Origin: Protaetiibacter mangrovi
GTDB lineage: Bacteria > Actinomycetota > Actinomycetes > Actinomycetales > Microbacteriaceae
NCBI RefSeq assembly: GCF_024752305.1
Contig: NZ_JANTHX010000003.1
Coordinates: 248,001-312,000 of the forward strand
Reading direction: 5' to 3'
DNA length: 64,000 nucleotides
The notes under the pieces: model-generated
What the model saw: the letters and a program-made list of their open reading frames with translations, nothing else
What the model was told of the DNA's origin: nothing
Database searches by the model: none
Shown: positions 53,642-62,872 of the stretch, in pieces
How positions within the stretch are numbered: position 1 is the first letter of the stretch
Layout of the letters: every line of letters starts with the position of its first letter
Position numbers and translations under genes: made by a program

Positions 53642-54963
53642 TGACCGCCCGTGTCCGGGCGGCGGCGCGCTGGGGGCTCGCGGCGAGCCTCGCGCTCATC
53701 GCCGCGGCGATCCTGATCCCCTTCCTCACCGGCTGGGATGTCCGGGTCGGGTTCCCCCCGCTGCACGCCTACTGGGATCCCCGGGTGGGGGCCGGGACCG
53801 TGCCGGCGCTGCTGCTCGCGGCGCTGGCGGCGCGCTTCGCCGTCGATCTCGCGCGGCGGCTGCCCTGGTGGGCGCTCGTCGTCTCGTCGATCGGCGCGAG
53901 CATCGCCTGGATGGTGTCGCTCGCCCTGGTCGACGGGGTCGACGGTCTCGGCACGATCCTCGAGAAGACGAGCGAGTACCTCGGAACGGCCCGCTCGGTC
54001 ACCGATGTCTCGGCGATGCTCCACGAGTACGTCTCGCGCATCCCGCTCGACTCGGTCGACCATTGGCCGGTGCATCTGGCCGGCCACCCCCCGGGCGCCG
54101 TGCTGGTCTTCATCGGGCTGGTGCACCTGGGCCTCGACACCGGCATCCGGGCGGGGCTCGCGATCATCGCTATCGCCGCCACCACCCCCGCGGCGATCCT
54201 CATCGCGCTGCGCCGGCTGGGGGCAGAGCACTCCGCACGGGCGGCAGCGCCGTTCCTCGTCTTCGGATCCGCGGCGATCTGGATGGCCGTCTCGGCCGAC
54301 GCGATGTTCGGCGCCGTCGCGGCGTGGGGGCTGTGCCTGCTCGCCCTCGCCGCGACCTCCCGCCGGAGCTGGTCGACGATCTCCTGGGCGCTCGGGGCGG
54401 GACTGCTTCTCGGCTACTGCGTGATGCTCTCCTACGGGCTGCCGCTGCTCGCCGTGCCGGCGCTCGCCGTGCTGCTCGCGGCCCGGCGATGGACCCCGCT
54501 GGTGCCCGCAGCGCTCGCCGCGCTCGCGGTGGTCGGGGCATTCGCCGCAGCGGGATTCGCGTGGTGGGAGGCGTATCCGGTGCTCGTCGAGCGCTACTAC
54601 GCCGGGATCGCCTCCGATCGGCCCTACGCGTACTGGGTGTGGGCGGATCTCGCCGCGCTGTCCGTCAGCGCGGGGCCGATGCTCGGCGCGGCGGTCGCCG
54701 TCGCCGGGGCGCGCGCCCCCGAGGTGCGACACCCGGGACCGGATCGGGCGGTCATCATCCTCGTGGTCGCCGCGGCGGGCGCCGTGCTGCTCGCCGACCT
54801 CTCCGGGATGAGCAAGGCCGAGGTGGAGCGCATCTGGTTGCCCTTCGTGCCCTGGATGCTGCTCGGCACGGCGCTGCTGCCCGAGGGATGGCGACGCTGG
54901 GGACTGGTCGTGCAGCTCGCGTTCGCGCTCATCGTGCAGCATCTGCTGCACACCCCCTGGTAA
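53641..54963 (+). CDS. polytopic GT-C glycosyltransferase-like protein
   Basis: 440 aa with about 11 hydrophobic helices. The first outside loop has GWDVRVGFPPLHAYWDPRVG near residues 29-48; acidic residues here are the usual catalytic site of GT-C enzymes using polyprenyl-phosphate sugars. LAGHPPGAVLVFIGLVHLGLD near 140 and LSGMSKAEVERIWLPFVPW near 386 are other conserved-looking segments. Size resembles M. tuberculosis Rv0541c (MtxT). GGAG lies 6 nt before ATG 53641; ATG 53638 is the alternative. Predicted to add the lipid-linked sugar to a surface glycan. Confidence 0.8.
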   Translation: MTARVRAAARWGLAASLALIAAAILIPFLTGWDVRVGFPPLHAYWDPRVGAGTVPALLLAALAARFAVDLARRLPWWALVVSSIGASIAWMVSLALVDGVDGLGTILEKTSEYLGTARSVTDVSAMLHEYVSRIPLDSVDHWPVHLAGHPPGAVLVFIGLVHLGLDTGIRAGLAIIAIAATTPAAILIALRRLGAEHSARAAAPFLVFGSAAIWMAVSADAMFGAVAAWGLCLLALAATSRRSWSTISWALGAGLLLGYCVMLSYGLPLLAVPALAVLLAARRWTPLVPAALAALAVVGAFAAAGFAWWEAYPVLVERYYAGIASDRPYAYWVWADLAALSVSAGPMLGAAVAVAGARAPEVRHPGPDRAVIILVVAAAGAVLLADLSGMSKAEVERIWLPFVPWMLLGTALLPEGWRRWGLVVQLAFALIVQHLLHTPW

Positions 54964-54999
54964 GCGTCGCCCTACGATCGACAGCGACGGAGGAGGCGC

Positions 55000-56259
55000 A
55001 TGGGCGAGGTCAACTGGGCCGGCAACGTGACGTTCGCGGGAGCTGTCGTCACGCCCGCATCGGTGGCGGAGGTGCAGCGGCTCGTCAGCGCCGCCGAACC
55101 GGGCGGCCTGCGTCCCCTCGGAACGCGCCACTCGTTCTCATCCATCGCCGACACCCCCGGGATCCTCGTCTCCTCAGGTGGTCTCGCGGACGTCTCCGCG
55201 GTGCGCATCTCGCCGGACCGCGTGACCGTGTCGGTGCCGGCCGGCATCCGCTACGGCGAGCTCGCCCGCGCCCTCGAGCAGGAGGGGCTCGCACTGGCGA
55301 ATCTCGCCTCGCTCCCCCACATCTCGGTGGCGGGCGCCGTCGCGACCGGCACCCACGGCTCCGGGGTGACCAACGGCTCGCTCGCGACCGCGGTCGGCGC
55401 GATCGAGTTCGTCGACGGAACGGGCGAGGTCGTAACGCTCCGGCGCGGCGACGCCGACTTCGCGGGGTCCGTGGTCGCGCTCGGCGCGCTCGGCGTCGTC
55501 ACCCGCCTCGAGCTCGACGTGGAGCCGTCGTTCGAGGTCGCCCAGACCGTCTACCGCGACCTGCCCTTCGAGGAGACGCTCGAGGCCTTCGACGAGGTGG
55601 TCGCCCTCGGCTACAGCGTGAGCATGTTCACGACCTGGCGCGATCCGGACACGATCGACCAGCTGTGGGTGAAGCGCCGGACGGATCGCGATGCCCCCGC
55701 GCCGGCGAGCGTGCTCGGTGCGGCGCCCTCTCGTCTCGAGATGCATCCGATCGCGGGCGTCGATCCGGTGCACTGCACCGCGCAGCTCGGAGCGGCGGGT
55801 CGCTGGCTCGATCGGCTGCCGCATTTCCGGCTCGAGTTCACCCCGTCGAACGGTGCCGAGCTGCAGAGCGAATACCTGGTGCCCCGGGCGAACGCGCGGG
55901 CGGCACTCGGTGCCGTCCACGAGCTCGCGACCGACATCGCGCCGCTGCTGCAGGTCACCGAGATCCGCGAGGTCGCCGCCGACGAGCTCTGGCTCTCCGG
56001 CGCGTTCGGGCATGACGCCGTCGCCCTGCACTTCACCTGGCACCCGCGTCAGCGGGAGGTCGACGCCCTGCTCCCCCGCATCGAAGATCGCCTGCTGCCC
56101 CTCGGCGCCCGGCCGCACTGGGGCAAGCGCTTCACCGCGGGCGCAACCGCCCTCGCGGCGCTCTATCCGCGCCTCGACGACTTCCGCGAGCTGGCACACC
56201 GCCACGACCCCCGCGGCGTCTTCGTCAACGACTTCCTGCGCGACACCGTCGGACTCTGA
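55000..56259 (+). CDS. aldO: FAD-linked alditol (xylitol/sorbitol) oxidase
   Basis: 419 aa VAO-family flavoprotein. NWAGNVTFAG at the N terminus, GTRHSFSSIADT near 41-52 (the His next to SF is the expected covalent FAD ligand), LPHISVAGAVATGTHGSG near 105-122 and HWGKRFTAG near 369 (substrate pocket) match Streptomyces AldO closely. It oxidises C1 of alditols such as xylitol or sorbitol to aldoses, making H2O2. GGAGGAGG precedes the ATG, with TACGAT upstream. It follows the GT-C gene by 36 bp and may be part of the same unit, though the link is unproven. Confidence 0.9.
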   Translation: MGEVNWAGNVTFAGAVVTPASVAEVQRLVSAAEPGGLRPLGTRHSFSSIADTPGILVSSGGLADVSAVRISPDRVTVSVPAGIRYGELARALEQEGLALANLASLPHISVAGAVATGTHGSGVTNGSLATAVGAIEFVDGTGEVVTLRRGDADFAGSVVALGALGVVTRLELDVEPSFEVAQTVYRDLPFEETLEAFDEVVALGYSVSMFTTWRDPDTIDQLWVKRRTDRDAPAPASVLGAAPSRLEMHPIAGVDPVHCTAQLGAAGRWLDRLPHFRLEFTPSNGAELQSEYLVPRANARAALGAVHELATDIAPLLQVTEIREVAADELWLSGAFGHDAVALHFTWHPRQREVDALLPRIEDRLLPLGARPHWGKRFTAGATALAALYPRLDDFRELAHRHDPRGVFVNDFLRDTVGL

Positions 56260-56293
56260 GCGGGCCGCCGGAGGCGACTCGCCGCCGGATGGC

Positions 56294-57745
<1,452 letters not shown>

Positions 57746-57833
57746 CTAGAGCCGAGCGCCCGGCCCTTCGACCGCCCGCGTGCCCCGGCGCCGCGGCTAT
57801 CCCGGTCGGCTCCCTGCGTGAGAGCATTCCGCC

Positions 57834-58457
57834 ATGTCGAAGGAATCGGCACCCCGTCGGGCACGCAACCTGCTCGACATCGCGGGGGTCTTCATGCTCT
57901 CGATCGTCGCGGTGCTCACCGCCTGGTGCGGCTTCGAATCCTCCAAGTGGGGCGGCGAGATGTCGATCGCCTTCTCCCAGGCCTCCAGCGCCCGCGTACA
58001 GGCGGTGAACGCCGAAGGCGAGGCGCGCGACAACCGCGCCTTCGACCTCGCGGTGTACGCGTCCTGGGTGGAGGCGAAGGGGGCGGGCGACGAGGCCCTC
58101 GCCGCCTACGTCGAGGAGCGGTTCCCGGCCGAGTTCGCGACGGCGTTCGACGCCTGGCGGGCCGACGGCATGGTCGAACCCAGCCCGTTCGCCCGCGCGG
58201 AGTACGTACCGGACGGAACCGAGCGGGCGGCGGATCTCACCGCCACCGCCGACGCGGCCTTCCAGCGCGCCCTCGACAACAACCGCCGCGGCGACAACTA
58301 CTCCCTGCTGACGGTGCTGTTCGCCCTCGTGCTGTTCCTCACCGCCATGTCGCAGCGCAAGCTCACCCGCTGGGTCGCGCTGACCCTGCTCGGCCTCGCG
58401 GCCGCCGTCGCGGTGGTCGGCGTCGTCATCATGGCGACGTTCCCGATCCTGGTCTGA
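57834..58457 (+). CDS. conserved membrane protein of unknown function
   Basis: 207 aa. One N-terminal helix (residues about 13-32) and two C-terminal helices (about 153-171 and 177-204) flank a 115-residue mostly helical soluble region rich in Ala and acidic residues. LTAWCGFESSKWGGEMS near 26-42 is the most distinctive segment. I do not recognise a family with certainty (it resembles DUF4337-like topology). It is transcribed alone between argG and the ROK operon. Confidence 0.72.
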   Translation: MSKESAPRRARNLLDIAGVFMLSIVAVLTAWCGFESSKWGGEMSIAFSQASSARVQAVNAEGEARDNRAFDLAVYASWVEAKGAGDEALAAYVEERFPAEFATAFDAWRADGMVEPSPFARAEYVPDGTERAADLTATADAAFQRALDNNRRGDNYSLLTVLFALVLFLTAMSQRKLTRWVALTLLGLAAAVAVVGVVIMATFPILV

Positions 58458-58503
58458 CCCGCCGTTCCCCCCGATTGCCCGCCCGCGCCGCTATCCTGAG
58501 CGG

Positions 58504-59709
58504 ATGGCGGACCAACGGCGCACTCCGGGGTCGCAGACGTCTCTGCGCGAGGCGAACCGCGGCCGGATCGTCGACGCCGTCAAGAAGCACGGCGGGCTGA
58601 CGCAGGTCGAGCTCGCGGGAGCAACGGGCCTCTCCCCCGCCACGGTGTCGAACATCGTCAAGGAGCTCTCCGAGTCGGGGGTGCTCAGCACCTCGAAGTC
58701 GATGCGCTCGGGGCGCCGCGCCCAGTACGTGACCCTCGCCCACGCCTCGGGGCTGGTGTGCGGCATCCACTTCTCCCAGCGGCACCTGCGGGTGGCGCTC
58801 GCCGACGCGACCCTCACGGTCGTCTCCGAGCACGAGATGCCGCTCGCGCGCGATCACCGCTCCGACAACGAGATCCGACGCGTCGGCATGCTGCTCTCCG
58901 ACATGCTCGACACCGTCTCGGCCGAGCGCGACGAGCTGCTCGCGGTCGGCGTGGCGGTGTCGGCGCCGATGGATGCCGCCAGCGGCATGGTCGCGCGCCC
59001 CGGCATCCTGCGGGGCTGGGAGGGCATCGCGATCGCCGACGCGGTCGAGCGGGCGCTGCGCGTCCCCGTGCTCGTCGACAACTCGTCCAACCTCTCCGCG
59101 TTCGCCGAGCACCGTCTCGGCGCGCTCCGCGGCCAGGACGACGCGATGTTCCTCGAGGTGAGCGACGGCATCGGGGCGGGCATCATCATGGGCGGCCGCG
59201 GCTACCGGGGTGCGAGCGGCAGCGCCGGCGAGTTCGGCCACATGGTGATCGTCGAGAACGGACCGCTGTGCCGTTGCGGCAACCTCGGCTGCCTCGAGGC
59301 GATCGCCGGCGGAGACGCGATCCTCGGCTCGCTCAAGAACCGCTACCCCGGCCTCAAGCTCGGCGACGTGATCGTGCGCGCGATGGCCGGCGACGACGCC
59401 TGCATCCGCGCGATCGCCGACGCGGGAACCCACATCGGCGTCGCGGCCGCGAACGTCGCCAGCATGTTCGACCCGATCCGCATGGTCGTCGGCGGCCATC
59501 TCGCGCGCGCCGGCGAGCTGCTGCTCGGCCCCATCCGCCAGGTCGTCGACCGCTCGCTCGCGTCGCGGCTCGCGCCGGCGCCCGAGATCGTCGCGGGGCA
59601 GCTGGGCCCCCGCGCCGCTCTCATGGGCGCCCTCGGCATCGCGGCCGACCGCAGCAGCACCTTCCCGGTCGTCTCCGTCTCCCCCGACCTCCGCACGGCG
59701 CTCGGGTGA
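58504..59709 (+). CDS. ROK-family transcriptional regulator (XylR/NagC-like)
   Basis: 401 aa. N-terminal winged HTH (QVELAGATGLSPATVSNIVKELSESGVL, residues about 34-61) then a ROK sugar-kinase fold: VSDGIGAGIIMGG near 219, the zinc motif CRCGNLGCLEA near 257-267. The catalytic Asp position is LVDNSSNLSAF instead of a DNDAN-type segment, so it should bind sugar without phosphorylating. It probably controls the ABC importer that starts 4 bp after its stop. TATCCT lies 6 nt before ATG. Confidence 0.92.
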   Translation: MADQRRTPGSQTSLREANRGRIVDAVKKHGGLTQVELAGATGLSPATVSNIVKELSESGVLSTSKSMRSGRRAQYVTLAHASGLVCGIHFSQRHLRVALADATLTVVSEHEMPLARDHRSDNEIRRVGMLLSDMLDTVSAERDELLAVGVAVSAPMDAASGMVARPGILRGWEGIAIADAVERALRVPVLVDNSSNLSAFAEHRLGALRGQDDAMFLEVSDGIGAGIIMGGRGYRGASGSAGEFGHMVIVENGPLCRCGNLGCLEAIAGGDAILGSLKNRYPGLKLGDVIVRAMAGDDACIRAIADAGTHIGVAAANVASMFDPIRMVVGGHLARAGELLLGPIRQVVDRSLASRLAPAPEIVAGQLGPRAALMGALGIAADRSSTFPVVSVSPDLRTALG

Positions 59710-59713
59710 CCCG

Positions 59714-60808
59714 ATGATCCGCACGCCCCGGGCGATCGTCTTCGCGATCGCCGCCCTCTCCGCCGTGCTCGTGCTCTCCGGGTGCACCAACGGCGTGTCG
59801 GGAAACGCGACCACCGATCCCGACACCGCCAAGATCGGACTGCTGCTCCCCGACTCGGTCACGGCCCGGTACGACTCGGCGGACCGCCCGTACTTCGAGG
59901 CGCGCATCGGGCAGCTCTGCCCCGGATGCCACGTGCTGTACGGCAACGCCGACGGCGACGCGGCGAAGCAGCAGCAGCAGGCGGAGTCGATGCTGACCCA
60001 GGGCGTGCAGGTGCTCGTGCTGGATCCCTACGACGGCAAGGCGGCCGCCTCGATCGTCGGTCTCGCCGCCGCACGCGGCGTACCCGTGATCTCCTACGAC
60101 CGCCTCATCGACAGCCCCGACATCAGCTACTACATCTCCTTCGACAACGAGCTCGTCGGCCGCCTGCAGGCGCAGGCCCTCGTGGAGCGCCTGCAGCAGC
60201 TGGGGATCGCGCCGGGCGACGGCGGCATCCTCATGGTGAACGGCTCGCCCACCGACAACAACGCCTCCCAGTTCAAGAAGGGCGCCCACGAGGTGATCGA
60301 CGCGAGCGGCTACACGGTGCTCGCCGAGTTCGACACCCCCGGCTGGGATCCGGCCAAGGCCCAGGACTGGGTGGCGGGACAGATCACGCAGTATGGTTCG
60401 CGCATCGTGGGCGTGTACGCGGCCAACGACCCGACCGCGGGGGGCGCGATCGCGTCGCTGAAGGCGGCCGGGGTGCTCCCGCTGCCCCCCGTCACGGGAC
60501 AGGATGCGGAGCTCGCCGGGCTGCAGCGGATCCTCACGGGCGACCAGTACATGACCGTCTACAAGGCGCTGCGGCCCGAGGCGGAACGCGCGGCGGACCT
60601 CGCGATCGACCTCGTCAACGGCCGTTCGCCCGACGGCGAGGTCGAGGTGAGCATCGGATCCGAGACGGTGCGCTCCTTCCTCCTGGAGCCGGTGGCCGTC
60701 ACCCGCGACCGCATCGGCCCCGTCGTGCTCGGCGACGGGTTCTTCACCGTCACCCAGCTGTGCACGCCGGACTACGCGGCCGCCTGCACCGCCGCGGGGC
60801 TGACGTGA
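59714..60808 (+). CDS. sugar ABC transporter substrate-binding lipoprotein (XylF-like)
   Basis: 364 aa. Signal peptide with lipobox LSGC (Cys near residue 24); type I periplasmic-binding fold with KIGLLLPDSVTARYDSADRPYFEAR near 40, GVPVISYDRLIDSP near 117 and GVYAANDPTAGGAIASLKAAG near 231, close to XylF xylose-binding proteins. Extra Cys pairs (LCPGC; LCTPDYAAAC) may form disulfides. Captures a sugar outside the cell for the importer below. Coupled to the ATPase gene by GTGA. Confidence 0.9.
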   Translation: MIRTPRAIVFAIAALSAVLVLSGCTNGVSGNATTDPDTAKIGLLLPDSVTARYDSADRPYFEARIGQLCPGCHVLYGNADGDAAKQQQQAESMLTQGVQVLVLDPYDGKAAASIVGLAAARGVPVISYDRLIDSPDISYYISFDNELVGRLQAQALVERLQQLGIAPGDGGILMVNGSPTDNNASQFKKGAHEVIDASGYTVLAEFDTPGWDPAKAQDWVAGQITQYGSRIVGVYAANDPTAGGAIASLKAAGVLPLPPVTGQDAELAGLQRILTGDQYMTVYKALRPEAERAADLAIDLVNGRSPDGEVEVSIGSETVRSFLLEPVAVTRDRIGPVVLGDGFFTVTQLCTPDYAAACTAAGLT

Positions 60809-61638
60809 GCGTCGCCGCAGTCGACGGGCCGGGCGGGGCCGACCCGCTCGACCGGGTCCCGGTGCTCTCGATGCGGGGCATCTCGAAGAGCTTCGGCAAG
60901 GTGCAGGCCCTCACCGACATCCATCTCGACATCTTCCCGGGCGAGGTCGTCGCCATCGTCGGCGACAACGGCGCGGGCAAGTCGACGCTCGTCAAGATCC
61001 TGGCGGGCGTGCATCCGGCGGACGCGGGCGAGATCGAGTTCGAACGCGCACCCGTCGCGATCCCGGATCCGACGGCCTCGCGCGCGCTCGGGATCGCCAC
61101 CGTCTTCCAGGATCTCGCGTTGTGCGACAACCTCGACGTGGTCGCCAACCTGTTCCTCGGGCGCGAGATCACCCGCACCGCGCTCGACGAGGAGGAGATG
61201 GAGAGGGAGGCCTGGGCCCTGCTGCGCCAGCTCTCCGCCCGCATCCCCTCGGTGCGGGTGCCGATCGCGGCGCTCTCGGGCGGGCAGCGCCAGACCGTCG
61301 CGATCGCCCGTTCGCTCATCGGCGACCCGCGCGTCGTGATCCTCGACGAGCCGACGGCCGCGCTCGGCGTCGCCCAGACCGCGGAGGTGCTCAACCTCAT
61401 CGAGCGGCTGCGCGAACGCGGGCACGGGGTCGTGCTGATCAGCCACAACATGGCCGACGTCCAGGCGGTCGCCGACCGGATCGTGGTGCTGCGCCTCGGA
61501 CGCAACAACGGCGACTTCCTCGCGGCCGACGTGGGCTACGAGGACATCATCGCCGCGATCACCGGCGCGACGGAGCACGCCCGTCCGATGCCCGAACCCG
61601 TCTACCCGGCGCCTCGCCGGATCGGACCGGTCGCATGA
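60805..61638 (+). CDS. sugar ABC transporter ATPase, single-domain
   Basis: 277 aa. One complete ABC domain: Walker A GDNGAGKST near residues 53-61, signature LSGGQRQ near 155, Walker B VVILDEPTAA near 174 and His switch ISHN near 212. XylG/RbsA/AraG proteins usually have two fused ABC domains (~500 aa); this one has one, like FrcA-type ATPases, so it should dimerise. It energises the importer with the neighbouring permease. Confidence 0.92.
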   Translation: MSVAAVDGPGGADPLDRVPVLSMRGISKSFGKVQALTDIHLDIFPGEVVAIVGDNGAGKSTLVKILAGVHPADAGEIEFERAPVAIPDPTASRALGIATVFQDLALCDNLDVVANLFLGREITRTALDEEEMEREAWALLRQLSARIPSVRVPIAALSGGQRQTVAIARSLIGDPRVVILDEPTAALGVAQTAEVLNLIERLRERGHGVVLISHNMADVQAVADRIVVLRLGRNNGDFLAADVGYEDIIAAITGATEHARPMPEPVYPAPRRIGPVA

Positions 61639-62849
61639 GCGAGACGACGCAGCCCACCCCGACGCGGGCGCGCATCCCCGCGCTGGTCGACGAGGTCAGA
61701 TCCCGCCTGACCGGCAACCTCGGCTCCCTGCCGGTCGTCGTGGGCCTCGTGATCATCTGCGTCGTGTTCCAGGCGCTCAACCCGAGCTTCTTGTCGGCCG
61801 ACAACCTGGTGAACCTCACGCTGCAGTGCGCGGCGGGCGGCACGATCGCGATCGGCGTGGTGCTCGTGCTGCTGCTCGGGCAGATCGACCTGTCCGTCGG
61901 ATCGGTCAGCGGTCTCGCCGCCGCCATCCTGGCCGTGAGCCTCACCCAGCTCGGCTGGGCTCTGCCCCTCGCGATCGGCGCCGCCCTCCTCACCGGCGTC
62001 GCGATCGGCCTGCTGTACGGGGTGCTCTTCACCCGTTTCGGTGTGCCGAGCTTCGTGATCACGCTCGCCGGGCTGCTCGGCGTGCTCGGCCTGCAGCTCA
62101 AGGTGCTCGGGCCGACGGGCTCCATCAACATCCCCTTCGACTCGCCCATCGTGCTGTTCGCCCAGAGCTGGTTCCTGCCGCCGTGGGTCGCCTATCTGCT
62201 GGCCGCGCTCTGGGCGGGCGGGATGTTCACATCCGCCGTGCTGCGCCAGCGGCGCCGGAGGCGGGCCGAGCTGCCCACGACCCCCCTCGGATGGCAGGCG
62301 CTGCGCGCCGGCGGGCTGCTGACGCTCTGCGCACTCGGGGTGGCCTACCTCGCCACCGATCGCGGCGTCGGCGTGATGTTCGTCTTCTTCATCGTGCTGG
62401 TGATCGTGATGGACGTCGTGCTCACCCGCACCCGCTGGGGTCGCGAGGTCTACGCCGTCGGCGGCTCGGTCGAGGCCGCACGGCGGGCGGGCATCCGGGT
62501 GGACCGGGTCTACATCTCGGTGTTCGTGCTGTGCTCGAGCTTCGCGGTGGTCGGGGGCCTGCTCGCCGCGGGGCGTCTCGCCTCCGCGAGCCTGTCCTCG
62601 GGCGGAGGCGACACGAACCTCAACGCGATCGCCGCGGCGGTCATCGGCGGCACGAGCCTGTTCGGCGGGCGCGGTTCGGCGTGGAGCGCGCTGCTCGGCA
62701 TCGCGGTGATCCAGTCGATCTCGAACGGCCTCACCCTGCTCAACCTCGACTCCTCGATCCGCTACATGATCACGGGCGGCGTGCTGCTGCTCGCCGTCAT
62801 CATCGACTCGCTCTCGCGCAGGTCGCGCGCGGCTCATGGGCAGGCCTAG
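61635..62849 (+). CDS. sugar ABC transporter permease (XylH/RbsC-like)
   Basis: 404 aa with about ten helices. LVLLLGQIDLSVGSVSGLAA near residues 77-96 and the TRTRWGREVYAVGGSVEAARRAGI loop near 262-285 (contact with the ATPase) are hallmarks of the BPD_transp_2 permeases; INAIAAAVIGGTSLFGGRGS-type segment (NLNAIAAAVIGGTSLFGG) near 332 is also diagnostic. The long length and DL-SVG motif are as in XylH. ATGA overlap with the ATPase gene. Confidence 0.92.
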   Translation: MSETTQPTPTRARIPALVDEVRSRLTGNLGSLPVVVGLVIICVVFQALNPSFLSADNLVNLTLQCAAGGTIAIGVVLVLLLGQIDLSVGSVSGLAAAILAVSLTQLGWALPLAIGAALLTGVAIGLLYGVLFTRFGVPSFVITLAGLLGVLGLQLKVLGPTGSINIPFDSPIVLFAQSWFLPPWVAYLLAALWAGGMFTSAVLRQRRRRRAELPTTPLGWQALRAGGLLTLCALGVAYLATDRGVGVMFVFFIVLVIVMDVVLTRTRWGREVYAVGGSVEAARRAGIRVDRVYISVFVLCSSFAVVGGLLAAGRLASASLSSGGGDTNLNAIAAAVIGGTSLFGGRGSAWSALLGIAVIQSISNGLTLLNLDSSIRYMITGGVLLLAVIIDSLSRRSRAAHGQA

Positions 62850-62872
62850 GCACCCGGACGACAGGAGACCCC

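Noticed and set aside
45983-54963. Arsenosugar biosynthesis cluster
   Set aside because: DUF2064 and phosphorylase-type genes also occur there, but no ArsM-like arsenite methylase with Cys sites and no radical SAM ArsS is present; the methyltransferase at 52946 lacks such Cys residues.
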